Of a DNA stretch of 64,000 nucleotides, positions 18,386 to 27,974 are shown piece by piece. Position 1 is the first letter of the stretch. Each line of letters begins with the position of its first letter. Under the pieces are notes generated by a model. The model searched no databases. It saw nothing but the letters and a program-made list of their open reading frames with translations, and was not told where the DNA came from. The position numbers and the translations under genes are program-made. This stretch comes from QHWT01 sp963755695 (lineage in GTDB: Bacteria > Acidobacteriota > Vicinamibacteria > Vicinamibacterales > 2-12-FULL-66-21): assembly GCA_963755695.1 (NCBI GenBank), contig CAVWLB010000010.1, positions 1,178,001 to 1,242,000 of the forward strand, given 5' to 3'.

Positions 18386-19014
18386 TGGGCAGGCGCGCGC
18401 TCTGGCTCGTGCTGCTTGCGCTGCTGGGCACGGCCACGCCGGCAGCCGCGCTCGAAGCGCGGGTGACGGAAGTGCGCCTCGCCGGCGGCACGTTACGGGC
18501 CGCCCTCGAGATCCGCGACATGTTCCCGACGAAGTTTCAATCGATCCTGACGCAGGGGGGCGCGCTCCATCTGCGCCTGCAGCTCGAGCTCTGGGAGGAT
18601 CGTTCGATCTGGGATCGTCTGACGCAGCCGGCGCTGGTCACCGTCTTCCGCATCATCCTCGATCCGTCAACCCGCCAGGTCAGCGTCTCGGATCAATATG
18701 GCGAGATCAGCCGTCAACCCGCGTGGCAGGAGCCACTCACGGTGCGCCTCGATATCGGCCGCGCGGAAGCGGTGGACGAAGGCAACGAGTACTACCTCCG
18801 CACGCTTGCAACGCTCGGCACCATTGCGGAAAAGGAAGCAACCGAAGCAGGAGAGGTGTTCGGCGGCGACGATGGGTCGGTGAGCCTGGGCTCGATGGGC
18901 CGCATGCTGTTTCACGCCGTGCTGCAAGTGAACGACTACCTGCAGAGCATCTCCGCCGAGTCGCGCACCCGCACCGTTGGCGGCCGAGAATTCAAGGTGG
19001 GGGTAAAACCCTAA
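18385..19014 (+). CDS. Exported protein of unknown function (DUF4390-like)
   Basis: A 209-residue protein starts MGRRALWLVLLALLGTATPAAA, a signal peptide with an AxA-type cleavage site. The mature part has alternating beta-like segments (EARVTEVRLAGGTLRAALEI, ALHLRLQLELWEDRSIWD, RIILDPSTRQVSV). The order resembles DUF4390 proteins, which are small periplasmic proteins of unknown role; that assignment is tentative. The frame is clean. Its ATG overlaps the stop of the outer-membrane barrel gene, so the two are probably made together and act in the envelope. Confidence 0.65.
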   Translation: MGRRALWLVLLALLGTATPAAALEARVTEVRLAGGTLRAALEIRDMFPTKFQSILTQGGALHLRLQLELWEDRSIWDRLTQPALVTVFRIILDPSTRQVSVSDQYGEISRQPAWQEPLTVRLDIGRAEAVDEGNEYYLRTLATLGTIAEKEATEAGEVFGGDDGSVSLGSMGRMLFHAVLQVNDYLQSISAESRTRTVGGREFKVGVKP

Positions 19015-19019
19015 GCGAC

Positions 19020-19215
19020 TGCAGACTGAAGATTGAAGATTGAAGATTGGGATTGCAGAGTGAAGACTGAAGATTCGGATTGAAGACTGAAGATTGGCGA
19101 TTTGGATTGTGAGTGCCGATTGAAGTCGCCAATCTTCAATTGGCAATCGTCATTCCCAATCTTCAATCGCCAATCTTCAGTAACCAATCTTCAATCTTCA
19201 ATCTTCAGTCTTCAG
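19020..19215. repeat. Inverted GAAGATTGAAGATT / AATCTTCAATCTTC arrays at a convergent gene junction
   Basis: From 19020 to about 19105 the plus strand reads degenerate GACTGAAGATTGAAGATTG units. From about 19128 to 19213 it reads their reverse complement. The two arms, about 85 bp each, can fold into a very long imperfect hairpin lying exactly between two convergent genes, suggesting a bidirectional transcription barrier. The same unit recurs near 45020 and 47160. Confidence 0.85.
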
Positions 19216-19634
19216 TGTTGAGAGCCTCCTGCTTCGCGCGCGCCGGGGCGGATCTTGACGTCCGTGGCGCCCACTGCGATCGTCTTGTCCTTCCTCTTGA
19301 TCTTGAACTGGACGCGGTAATCGCCCGAGGTCTGGAAGATCTTCGAGGCGATGAAGTGGCGCTTGATTTCGCTCTTGCCTGCCTCGTACGGATCGCAGTC
19401 GAGGGTCTCTTCAGAAATCGTTCCGTCTCCCCACTCCCACTCGATTTCTGGACAATAGAAGTCTGCGTAATCGTTCGCGCCCCCTTTGAGGTCGGCGGTG
19501 ACGATGACGCGGGCGGGGGAGAACGCGATGACCGGAGACGCTTTGACGGAGATGTTCGGCTTGTCCTTATCGGCAGCACCGGCCGCGACCGGCAGTAGCA
19601 GCGCGATGGCCAGCGACAGTGAGAATTCCCTCAT
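19212..19634 (-). CDS. Exported PKD-like domain protein
   Basis: A 140-residue protein begins MREFSLSLAIALLLPVAAGA (signal peptide). The mature region reads as one immunoglobulin/PKD-like beta sandwich: ISVKASPVIAFSPARVIVTA, then EIEWEWGDGTISEET, and KIFQTSGDYRVQFKI. The WGDGT and the F-x-x-x-G-x-Y-x-V motif are PKD hallmarks. Two cysteines (in FYCPE and LDCDP) could form a disulfide. It has a good ribosome site GGAGGTAC and a TAGAAT box on its strand. Function unknown. The last codons run into the repeat array. Confidence 0.7.
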   Translation of the reverse strand: MREFSLSLAIALLLPVAAGAADKDKPNISVKASPVIAFSPARVIVTADLKGGANDYADFYCPEIEWEWGDGTISEETLDCDPYEAGKSEIKRHFIASKIFQTSGDYRVQFKIKRKDKTIAVGATDVKIRPGAREAGGSQH

Positions 19635-19662
19635 GAAAGTACCTCCGCAAAGGCTCAGAAGT

Positions 19663-19681
19663 CATTCTAGCAGACTATAAT
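19663..19681. promoter_or_regulatory. Back-to-back -10 boxes of pepA and the PKD-like gene
   Basis: TATAAT at 19676-19681 on the plus strand lies eight bases before the pepA ATG. TAGAAT on the minus strand (19668-19663) faces the PKD-like gene. Neither has a clear -35 at 17 bp. The pepA arrangement would start transcription almost at the start codon. Confidence 0.5.
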
Positions 19682-19689
19682 TCCATCAC

Positions 19690-21204
19690 ATGCCTCGTAC
19701 CCTTCAATCGTCAGCCGTGCGGCTTTTCGCCGGGTCACCGGCACAAGTGGACGTCGATCTCCTTTTCGTCCCTCTCTTCGAGGGGGAACCAATAGCCGAC
19801 AGCCTGAAAGGTCTCGACGCCGCGACGTCCGGCGAAGTCACCCGCGCGGTGACCTCAGGAGAACTCAAGGGTCGCCCCTACGATTTCTTCGTCACCCCGG
19901 TGATTTCCGGATGGAAAGCGCGGCGGGTCGCGCTCGTCGGCGCTGGCAAGGCCGGCGATTTCACGCTGGATCGCCTGCGCAAGGTTGCCGCCGCCGCGGC
20001 GATGACGGCGCGCCAGAAGGGGGTCGGCCGGGTGGCTTTTCTCGAGCGAGGCGGACTCGATGGGCCGGCCGCCGTCCAGGCGATCGCGGATGGGCTGACG
20101 TTGTCGGCCTTCAGCGCGGATCAGTACAAGACCGGGGAACGCCTCGGGCCGCCGCCCGCAGAATTTACCGTCCTCGTGCCCCCCGATCGAGGGACGTCGA
20201 TCCGCGAGCTGGAGGCGGCGGTCGAACGCGGGTGCGTGCTCGCTGAGTCGTGCAACATCGCGAAAGCGCTCTGCAACGAGCCGTCGAACGTGCTCACCCC
20301 GCGTGAGTTCGCAGAGCGAGGCGCACGGATCGGGCGCGAGGCCGGGCTGGCCGTCGACATTCTCGACGAGCACCAGATTGGGCGGCTCAACATGGGGCTG
20401 CTGCTCGGAGTCGCTCGCGGAAGCGCGGAACCCCCTCGTGTCATCGTGCTCAAACACGAACCGGCAGGCGCACCGGCCGCTCCGGTCCTCGGCCTGGTGG
20501 GGAAGGGCATCACGTTCGACACCGGCGGCATCTCGATCAAGCCAGCGGACGGCATGGAGCGGATGAAAGACGACATGGCCGGCGGCGCCGCGGTCATCAC
20601 CGCCATGCGCGCCATCGCGCTGCTGCGCGCGCCAATCAAGGTCGTCGGCGTCGTCCCGGCCACGGAAAACATGCCGGGCGGCAAAGCGGTCAAGCCTGGC
20701 GACGTGTTGAGGGGGGCGAGCGGCAAGACCGTCGAGGTGATCAACACCGATGCAGAAGGACGCCTGGTGCTGGGCGATGGGCTGTGGTACGCGCAGCAAC
20801 TTGGCGCCACCCATCTCGTCGATGTCGCAACCCTCACCGGCGCGTGTGCCGTCGCGCTCGGTCGCGCCGCATCGGGTCTGTTTGGCACGCCCGACACCTG
20901 GGTACAGTTCGTTCGCGACACCGCCGACCGCGCCGGCGATCGCTGCTGGCCGATGCCGCTCTTCGAGGAGTACGCCGAGCAGCTCCGCAGCGAAATCGCC
21001 GACATGATGAACTCGGGTGGCCGTCCGGCCGGGGCCTGCACGGCGGCGATGTTCTTGAAGGAGTTCACGGGCGGTCTGCCATGGGCCCATTTCGACGTCG
21101 CCGGCACGGCGTGGGCAGACGAGACGAAACCCTATCAGTCGAAAGGGGCGACCGGAATTGCGGTGCGCGCGCTCGCGGAGCTTGCGCTGGCTATGAAGCC
21201 GTAG
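19690..21204 (+). CDS. pepA: Leucyl aminopeptidase (M17)
   Basis: The 504-residue cytosolic aminopeptidase has the M17 C-terminal catalytic domain with two metals: GKGITFDTGGISIKP (Lys and Asp ligands), MKDDMAGGAAV, VVPATENMPGG, and the family signature NTDAEGRLVLGD. The N-terminal domain (residues 1-165) is the usual regulatory fold. The C-terminus GTAWADETKPYQSKGATG is also typical. The frame is clean and length is normal. It removes N-terminal residues from peptides, probably for peptide turnover. Monocistronic by position, with a -10 box close to the ATG. Confidence 0.95.
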   Translation: MPRTLQSSAVRLFAGSPAQVDVDLLFVPLFEGEPIADSLKGLDAATSGEVTRAVTSGELKGRPYDFFVTPVISGWKARRVALVGAGKAGDFTLDRLRKVAAAAAMTARQKGVGRVAFLERGGLDGPAAVQAIADGLTLSAFSADQYKTGERLGPPPAEFTVLVPPDRGTSIRELEAAVERGCVLAESCNIAKALCNEPSNVLTPREFAERGARIGREAGLAVDILDEHQIGRLNMGLLLGVARGSAEPPRVIVLKHEPAGAPAAPVLGLVGKGITFDTGGISIKPADGMERMKDDMAGGAAVITAMRAIALLRAPIKVVGVVPATENMPGGKAVKPGDVLRGASGKTVEVINTDAEGRLVLGDGLWYAQQLGATHLVDVATLTGACAVALGRAASGLFGTPDTWVQFVRDTADRAGDRCWPMPLFEEYAEQLRSEIADMMNSGGRPAGACTAAMFLKEFTGGLPWAHFDVAGTAWADETKPYQSKGATGIAVRALAELALAMKP

Positions 21205-21365
21205 CCACAGAACAAGCGCAGGCCACTGAAAACACGGAAGAACACGGCAAAGAAGACAGAACACGCGGCAAGAGGACAGAAAGACAGGGAACCCCACTCT
21301 CTCTGTGTCTTTCGTGTCTTTTGTGTCTTTGTGTCCTCTGTGTTATTCAGTGTTCTTCTGTGGCC
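21205..21365. repeat. Inverted CACAGAG/ACACGG-type array between convergent genes
   Basis: The left half reads CCACAGAACAAG..., GAAAACACGGAAGAACACGG and similar. The right half (21295-21365) reads CTCTGTGTCTTTCGTGTCTT-type units, its approximate reverse complement, ending TTCTTCTGTGG. The block can fold on itself and sits between pepA and the convergent small membrane protein gene. It contains no coding sense. Confidence 0.75.
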
Positions 21366-21393
21366 CTGATCTGCCTGTTCAGGAGTGCGGTGG

Positions 21394-21636
21394 TTACGAC
21401 AGCGAGTGCGGTGTCACCCGCAGCGCGTTCGGATCGCCCTCTTCCTCGACGCCGTAACGCGCGCGCAGCTTCTTCACGCCAATCAGGATCCCGCCAAGCA
21501 CCAGGCCCAGCAGGGCAGCGGTAATCAGGAGAAAGCCGGTCAGCCCGATCGCGCCGATGATCACGTCAGCAATTGAGGTGTCCTGGACCGGCTGCTCGAC
21601 AACGCGAACGATGATCGGCTCGGGCTGAAGAAGCAT
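21394..21636 (-). CDS. Small membrane protein, unknown function
   Basis: An 80-residue protein has one or two hydrophobic segments (ADVIIGAIGLTGFLLITAAL, then LGLVLGGILIGV, about residues 22-54), followed by a charged tail KKLRARYGVEEEGDP. A TACAAT box (minus strand 21648-21643) lies six bases before the ATG, like other first genes here, which supports it being real. It is upstream of and co-directional with the amidase gene but separated by a repeat. I do not recognise a family. Confidence 0.6.
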   Translation of the reverse strand: MLLQPEPIIVRVVEQPVQDTSIADVIIGAIGLTGFLLITAALLGLVLGGILIGVKKLRARYGVEEEGDPNALRVTPHSLS

Positions 21637-21667
21637 AGAGCTATTGTAACGCTTGCGTCGGGCACAG

Positions 21668-21765
21668 GGGCTAGCAGCTGGGAGCTAGGAGTTAGGAGCT
21701 GGAGTAAACCTTCTCATTATCGATCTAGCTCCCAGCTCCCAGCTCCTAGCCCCCAGCTCCTATTG
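21668..21765. repeat. Inverted GGGAGCTAGGAG / CTCCTAGCTCCC array
   Basis: CAGCTGGGAGCTAGGAGTTA with GGAGCTGG is followed, about 30 bases on, by CTAGCTCCCAGCTCCCAGCT with CCTAGCCCCCAGCTCC. The arms are reverse complements and form a long hairpin just after the amiC stop. Confidence 0.8.
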
Positions 21766-23550
21766 CTCCGTCGCCCTTTTGGACGCAATCACTCGCATCC
21801 GCTTCAGGCCCTGCTGGTAGTTGACGACGGCATCGAGGAGCGCCTGCGCGATCTGCTGACGGTAGGCGCCGGTTTTGAGCAGCGCTCCCTCCTGCCTGTT
21901 CGTGAGGAAGGAAATTTCCGCCAGCACGCTGGGCATGCTGGCGCCGATGAGCACCACAAACGGCGCCTGCTTGACGCCCAGATCGCGGAGCTGCTTGTTG
22001 CGTGTCTTCAGCCGCGCGACCATGGCCTTCTGCACGATGTCCGCGAAATCGCGCGACTCGTTGATCTTGTTGTTGAGCGCAATCGCCTTCACGATGTCCG
22101 GCAAGCTGTGCATCGTCTGACCCGAGCCCGAGTTCTCGCGCGCTGCGACCGCTTCGGCTTCGGGATTGTTCGCGAAGTTGAGGAAATAGCTCTCGATACC
22201 CCTCGCCCTTGGGTTGGGGCTGGCATTGGCGTGGATTGAAAGAAACAGGTCAGCTGCCTCGCGGTTGGCGATCGCCGTTCGCTCCTGAAGCGGAATGAAC
22301 TCGTCGCTATCGCGGGTCATGACGACTTCGACGCCGGGCTGTTTCGCTAACAGCTTCTGCAGTCGAAGCGCCACATCGAGCGTCAGCTCCGCTTCATTGA
22401 TTCCATGCCCCTGTGCGCCGGGATCGTGCCCGCCGTGCCCAGCGTCGATGACGATGCGAGAGACGCTCAGGCCGAGCTGGCGGGAGATCGAGAATTTTCC
22501 GTCGGAGTTCGCGATTGGGGCCGCCGGTGGAAGCGACGGAGGGGTCCGCTCGATCGACGGCAGCGGCGTCTTGTCGATCCCAGGTGCCGGCACGGGCGTT
22601 CCGATTTCAATCTTTGGCGCCGGCGGTCGAGGGGCCGGCAGGGACGCGACGAGCGGCGGTGGCGATGCCGCCACCGGTTTCATCGCCCCGGACCTCCGGA
22701 AATCCATTATCAGCCGGTACGGGTTGTAGAGCGAATACACGCTGTAGCCGTCTACGCCTGACAGATCGACGACGATCCGCGTGGTGCTTTGCGGGTGACG
22801 TCCCAGACGGATCTCGCGGACGACATCGTCGTCGAACTTCAGCGTGACGTCCTGGAGTGCGGTGACGGCACGAACCCCCTTGAGATCGAAGAAGACGCGC
22901 TTCGGACGCTCGAGTTCCTCCTGGTGAAACGGGACCTCGGCGTCCAGATCGATCGTCACGCGCACACCATCGGGCAGAAGCGATCGCTTGATGCCTTTCA
23001 GCATCACGACATCGGTTGAAACCGGCGCCGCATCGGATTTCTCCGGCCGCGTGCCATCCGGCTTGTCGCCGAGGGAGGCCGCCGCTTTCTCCACTCTCGC
23101 GGGCTCGCCCGCGCTTGGCTTCAGTTCCGGTGAAGACGCACGCAGAGACGTTCCTGCCGCGCTGCTGCTTTCGATGTCCTGCAGGGTCGACTCGGCCTGC
23201 GCGACGAGGCTGCTCGATGAATAGCCCTCGGCCAGCATCTTCAGGAACCGGGCGGCGTCCTGTCGGTCCTTTTCGTCGCCGGACCGATCGAAGGCCAGCA
23301 GCGCAAGGTTGGCGGCTTGCCAAAGCGCGTTGTCCGCATACCCGCTGGCCGGGTACCGCTCAACGATCTTCTCGTAAGAGCGAATGACGCGGCGGATTGC
23401 CGCAGCCGACGCGTTGTCGTTTGCGTCTCGAACCACACGCTCCTGCCCGAGCGCGCGCGTGTACGCGGTACGGGCGGCGTCGGCTGCACGAGCGGGCACC
23501 GGCACGAACATCAGCAGGGCCAGTAGCGAGGGAAGCAGTCGCTGTGCCAT
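21760..23550 (-). CDS. amiC: N-acetylmuramoyl-L-alanine amidase with AMIN domain
   Basis: A 596-residue exported protein. The signal peptide is LLPSLLALLMFVPVPARA. Residues 25-130 are helical and tetratricopeptide-like (YEKIVERYPASGYADNALW). Residues about 180-290 form an AMIN domain (MLKGIKRSLLPDGVRVTIDL, then REIRLGRHPQSTTRIVVDL), which targets peptidoglycan or the outer envelope. A proline-rich linker leads to an Amidase_3 domain from about 365: VIDAGHGGHDPGAQG (zinc His), ELTLDVALRL with zinc Glu, LFLSIHANAS (zinc His) and VLAEISFLTN (catalytic Glu). It cleaves the glycan-peptide bond, for example during daughter-cell separation. The ftsK gene next to it fits a division role. Confidence 0.92.
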   Translation of the reverse strand: MAQRLLPSLLALLMFVPVPARAADAARTAYTRALGQERVVRDANDNASAAAIRRVIRSYEKIVERYPASGYADNALWQAANLALLAFDRSGDEKDRQDAARFLKMLAEGYSSSSLVAQAESTLQDIESSSAAGTSLRASSPELKPSAGEPARVEKAAASLGDKPDGTRPEKSDAAPVSTDVVMLKGIKRSLLPDGVRVTIDLDAEVPFHQEELERPKRVFFDLKGVRAVTALQDVTLKFDDDVVREIRLGRHPQSTTRIVVDLSGVDGYSVYSLYNPYRLIMDFRRSGAMKPVAASPPPLVASLPAPRPPAPKIEIGTPVPAPGIDKTPLPSIERTPPSLPPAAPIANSDGKFSISRQLGLSVSRIVIDAGHGGHDPGAQGHGINEAELTLDVALRLQKLLAKQPGVEVVMTRDSDEFIPLQERTAIANREAADLFLSIHANASPNPRARGIESYFLNFANNPEAEAVAARENSGSGQTMHSLPDIVKAIALNNKINESRDFADIVQKAMVARLKTRNKQLRDLGVKQAPFVVLIGASMPSVLAEISFLTNRQEGALLKTGAYRQQIAQALLDAVVNYQQGLKRMRVIASKRATEQ

Positions 23551-23558
23551 TGAGTGAC

Positions 23559-25998
23559 CTATCGAAGCTGCGCGTCGACTTCGTCGAAATAGTCCTTCTT
23601 CACGAGCACCTCGCGCGGCTTGCCGCCAACCGCCGCCGAGACGAGCCCGTCCATCTCCATCATGTCCACCAGTCGCGCCGCACGGCTGAAGCCGATGCGG
23701 AGCCGCCGCTGCAGGTACGAGATCGATGCCTGGCCGCTCGAGACCACGATGCGGGCAGCCTCGTCGTACAGCTCGTCCTTCTCGAACTCGATCGCTTCCT
23801 GCGCGCCCTTCTCCTCCGCGGTAATGGTGTTGTCGTAGGTCGGCTTTCCCTGTTTCCTGAGGAAACTCGCGAGCCGCGCCGATTCCTGTTCCGAGATGTA
23901 CGGACCGTGCAGGCGCACGAACCGTGACGACGCGGGAGGAAGGTACAACATGTCGCCGCGTCCAAGGAGCTGCTCGGCGCCGTTGCCGTCCAGGATGGTA
24001 CGCGAGTCGATTTTCGACGACACGCGGAATGAAATGCGCGCCGGCAGGTTGGCCTTGATGAGACCGGTGATGACATCGACCGAGGGTCGCTGTGTGGCCA
24101 GTACCAGATGGATCCCGATCGCGCGCGCCATCTGCGCCAGCCGCGCAATCGACTCTTCGACCTCGTTGCCTGCCACCATCATCAGGTCCGCCAGCTCGTC
24201 GATCAGCACCACGATGAAGGGCAGGGGTTTGATCTCGTTGCCCTTGTCGTCGGTGACCACCTCGCCCTTCTTTTCCTCCTGCATCGCACGGACGTTGCGG
24301 TTGTACTGCTCGATGTTGCGCACGCCGAACGCCGCGAGCGTCTTGTAGCGTTCCTCCATCTCGCGCACCGCCCAGCGAAGCGCGTTCGAGGCGAGCTTCG
24401 GATCCATGACCACCGGCGTCAGAAGGTGAGGGATGTCCTCGTACATCCCGAGCTCGAGGCGCTTGGGATCCACCATGATGAACCGGACCTCATCGGGGGT
24501 CGCCCGCATCAGGATGCTGGTGATCATCGCGTTGACACTGACCGACTTTCCGGCGCCGGTCGACCCGGCAATCAGCAGGTGCGGCATCGTCGCGAGATCG
24601 CTGACGAACGGCTCGCCGTGGATGGTCTTGCCCATGGCGAGGGTCAGCTTCGACGACGACCGGCGGTAGGCATCGGACTCGAGCAGCTCCCGCAGCGAGA
24701 TTTGTTCGCGGTTCGGATTCGGAATCTGGATGCCGACGGTGGACTTCCCGGGAATGCGATCGATGATCACCGACTCGGCCTGCATCGCGAGACACAGGTC
24801 GTCGGCAAGACCGGTAATCTTGCTGTACTTCACGCCGGCGTCGGGCTTGAACTCGTAAGTGGTGACAACCGGCCCCGGATGAATCTGGACGACCGTGCCT
24901 TCAACCGAGAACTCGCGACACTTGTCCTCCAGCAAGCGCGCTCCTTCCATCAACTCGCGCTCGTCGATCTTGCGTTCGCCCCGAGGCGCGTCGAGCAGCG
25001 CATTCGGCGGCAGCGCGAACGCGCCTTTCCGGCGCTCGGCGGGAGCCTTCTCGGGCTCGGACAGCGGCAAGGTTGGGGTCGAGGTCATGGGCGCCGGCCG
25101 TTTGATCGGCGGTGGTGGCGTCGGCTTCGACGAGGCAGCCTTGAGGGCAGCCGCAGCGGCCTCGACCATCGCCGCGGTCTTGGACTTCATAGGCGTCGGA
25201 GCCGAAGACGGAGTCGACGCCTCCTTCGCAGAGCTCGATGGATCTTTCGCGGATTTCAATGAGGCCGCCTTGGCCGCGACAAGCTCCGGTGTCAGTTCGG
25301 GAACCTCCTTGAACTCCTTCGACTCCTTCGTGTCCCTGGAATCCTTGCCCGGCCGCGTCAGGTGTTTCCTCATCACCTCCTGGCGCTGCTTTTCGCGGCG
25401 GCGCTCCTCGCGGCGCGCCTCGGCATTCGCCCTCATTGCCGCCCACCGATCGTGAGCGAGATGTCCGAGCACCCCGAACAGGCGGCCGAACGAGAACTGG
25501 GTCGAAAGAATGATCGCCAGGAAGAGCAACGTCAGGATCAGGATGATCGAGCCGGTGCGATTGAGATAATCCGCCAGCACCCCGGCGAGCCAATCACCAA
25601 GATATCCGCCGACACGAAACTCCTTGCCACTGACCTGGATCGTGCCAAAGGCGAGCGACAGGAAGGACGACACGCAGCCGAAGAGCAGCACCGCCCCTAC
25701 CAGCTTCGTGTAGGCGGCGTCGACCGATCGGCACCAGAAGTAATGCCAGCCGATCACCACGAAGACCAGCGGGACCAGGTACGCTGCAGTACCCAAGTAC
25801 CTGGAAGGAGAGCTCGGCGAGAAAGGCGCCGACCCGTCCGGCGAAATTCGCCGCGGCCGGCGCCGCGCCGGTGTTGAAGAACCACACCGGGTCGGACGAA
25901 CTGTAGCTGGCGAGCGCGATCACCCAGATCAGCGCGCAGGCAAAGAGCGCCACGCCCGCGAACTCGCTCACGCGCCGCGACACGGTTCTGGAGGCCAC
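23559..25998 (-). CDS. ftsK: DNA translocase FtsK/SpoIIIE (one-base frameshift)
   Basis: About 812 residues when one extra base (A25798 on the plus strand) is ignored. The GTG at 25998 follows the RNase J stop by one base. The N-terminus has four hydrophobic segments (VALFACALIWVIALASY, YLVPLVFVVIGWHYFW, LVGAVLLFGCVSSFLSLAFG, IILILTLLFLAIIL), followed by a charged linker. The motor has IAGSTGAGKSVSVN (Walker A), RFIMVDPKRLELG, PFIVVLIDELADLMMV (Walker B) and ATQRPSVDVITGLIK. The C-terminus is the gamma winged helix (SISYLQRRLRIGFSRAARLV), which reads KOPS-type sequences. It moves DNA through the closing septum. The span of 2440 nt is one over a multiple of three. Confidence 0.9.
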
Positions 25999-25999
25999 G

Positions 26000-27680
26000 T
26001 CAGATCTCCATGACCACCGGCAGCACGAGCGGCCGGAGACCCGAACGTTTGCGGAAGAAGCGCTGGAGGTCCACTCGAATCTTTTCCTTGATCAACCCTG
26101 GATCGGTCCGTTCTTCGACACTGGCGGTGTCGATCGCTGCCGCTACCAGCCCCGGCACTTCCTTGAGCAAACTCTCCGTTCGCAGGTCGAGCACGAAGCC
26201 ACGCGTAATCACGTCCGGCGTCTCTTCCACCAGACCAGACTGCCGGCTGATTGCCACGACCGGAACGACCAGCCCGTCGCCGGCCAGGTGACGCCGATCG
26301 CGCAGCACCTCGTCGCCGACTTCGCCACTGCGCGTCCCATCGATCAGAATCCGGCCCGCCGGCACCTTGTCCGCAACTCGGGCGCCGTCCGGGTCCACCC
26401 GAATCACGTCGCCGTTTTCCGCGAGCACGACCTCGGTGCCTGGAGACACCCGTGCCGCCACTCGCGCATGTCGGGCGAGCTGACGGGTACTCTCCATGTA
26501 TCGGCACGAAGTACTTCGGCCGTACCAGTGACAGCATGAGCTTGAGCTCTTCCTCAGAGCCGTGTCCCGAAACGTGGACATGCTTGATGCCCTCGTAGAC
26601 TACATCGGCCCCCCGGCGGGCGATGTGGTTCATCACCCGGCCGATCGCCTTCTCGTTGCCCGGGATCTCGCGCGCTGAAAACACCACCACATCGTCACGC
26701 TCGAGCTTGACGTGACGATGGTCGTCAATCGCAATCCGTGGAAGCGCGGCCTGCGGCTCACCTTGGGAACCGGTGCAGACACAAACCACGTCCTGGGACG
26801 GATAGTTCCTGACGTCACTGTCTCGTATCTGCACGCCCGGCGGGATCCGCAAATATCCGAGCCTGTCGGCAATCTGCGAGTTCTCGACCACTCCCCGGCC
26901 GACGAACGCGACCCGCCGGTCGAACTGAAACGCCAGATCCAGCACGATCTGCATCCGGTACAGGCTGGAGGCGAACATCGCCACCACGATACGCCCCTGG
27001 GCGCTGGTGAAGATCTCCTCGAACCCGTCGATGACGTCGCGTTCGGAACCGCTGACCCCTTTCCGCTCAATGTTCGTGCTGTCGCCGAGCAGCACCAGCA
27101 CCCCTTCGGCGCCGAGCTGCGCGAGACGATGAAAGTCCACATGCTCGCCGTCGAGCGGGGTCTGATCGAACTTGAAATCCCCAGTGTGCAGCACGACTCC
27201 GGCCGGCGTGGTGATGGCAACCGCGACGCAGTCGGGCATGCTGTGCGTAACGCGCAGGAACTCGATCGAGAAACTCCCTACCTGCACCCGATCGCGCGGA
27301 CGCACGGCAGACAGGCGTGCGCGCGCGTCTTCGTCTTCGGCGAGCTTCGGCTCGACGAGCGCGAGCGTCAGCGGCGTCCCATAAACCGGTCCATCGACGT
27401 GCGGCAGCACGTGTGCGACCGCGCCGATGTGATCCTCGTGGCCGTGCGTCAGAATCAGCGCCTGAATCTTGTACTGCTGGAGCGGACGCAGGTCCGGGAT
27501 GATCAGGTCGACCCCGAGGAGCTCTGGCTCGGGAAACATCACGCCCGCGTCGATCAGGATGGCGGTCTCGCCGCAGGCGACCACCATCATGTTCATGCCG
27601 AACTCGCCCAGCCCCCCGAGCGGGATCAGCTCGAGCGGCGGCGTTTCGGAGACACCCGTCGATTCCGGACCGTTACGCAA
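26000..27680 (-). CDS. rnj: Ribonuclease J (one-base frameshift)
   Basis: Metallo-beta-lactamase / beta-CASP RNase of about 559 residues. Motif THGHEDHIG at residues 78-86 binds two zinc ions. Others are YGTPLTLALVE, ITTPAGVVLHTGDFKFDQTP, GDSTNIERKG, VCVCTGSQGEPQAAL and HVSGHGSEEELKLML. The frame breaks in VPIHGEY at about 26486 (one extra G on the plus strand) and resumes RQLARHARVA through to VLPVVMEI with the C-terminal domain. The 1681-nt span is one over a multiple of three. The first plausible start is TTG at 27680. RNase J degrades and processes mRNA and rRNA with 5'-exonuclease activity. Confidence 0.9.
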
Positions 27681-27825
27681 ATGAACGAAGTCCCAGTCAA
27701 GAGGAACTAAATCTCATCGGACACGCTGCGGCGGGCGCCGCTAGGCGAGCGTATCCACCCGACCAGCGCTGGGACGATGGATCGGGAAAAATCGCTGAAA
27801 CTATAGCACAGGTGGACTCGGGTTC

Positions 27826-27960
27826 TCCGGTTCTCCGGTTCTCCGGTTCTCCGGTTCTTGTAGGGTGCGTCTTTAGACGCGCCGTCGGCTTTCTAGGCAG
27901 GTGCCCTACAAACGATTACCCTAGACACCTACGCGGCGCGCCTCTCAAGAGGCGCCCCAC
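27826..27960. repeat. GGTTCTCC tandem run and GTAGGG...CCTAC hairpin elements
   Basis: Four copies of GGTTCTCC(G) at 27826-27860 are followed by two stem-loops. GGTGCGTCT-TT-AGACGCGCC lies near 27865-27885, and GGCGCGCCTCT-CA-AGAGGCGCCCC near 27933-27956. They resemble the hairpin at 13046-13067. The stretch 27681-27974 between RNase J and rsmA holds nothing else I can identify except a TATAGT box on the minus strand near 27803. Confidence 0.65.
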
Positions 27961-27974
27961 AGATAAGAGCAGGA

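Noticed and set aside
19855..21297. A 480-codon minus-strand frame opposite pepA
   Set aside because: Shadow of pepA; composition-driven and without recognisable motifs.
24108..25262. A 384-codon plus-strand frame opposite ftsK
   Set aside because: His/Arg-rich shadow typical of antisense reading of a high-GC gene.
26712..27710. A 332-codon plus-strand frame opposite RNase J
   Set aside because: Antisense to conserved beta-CASP motifs; no family features.
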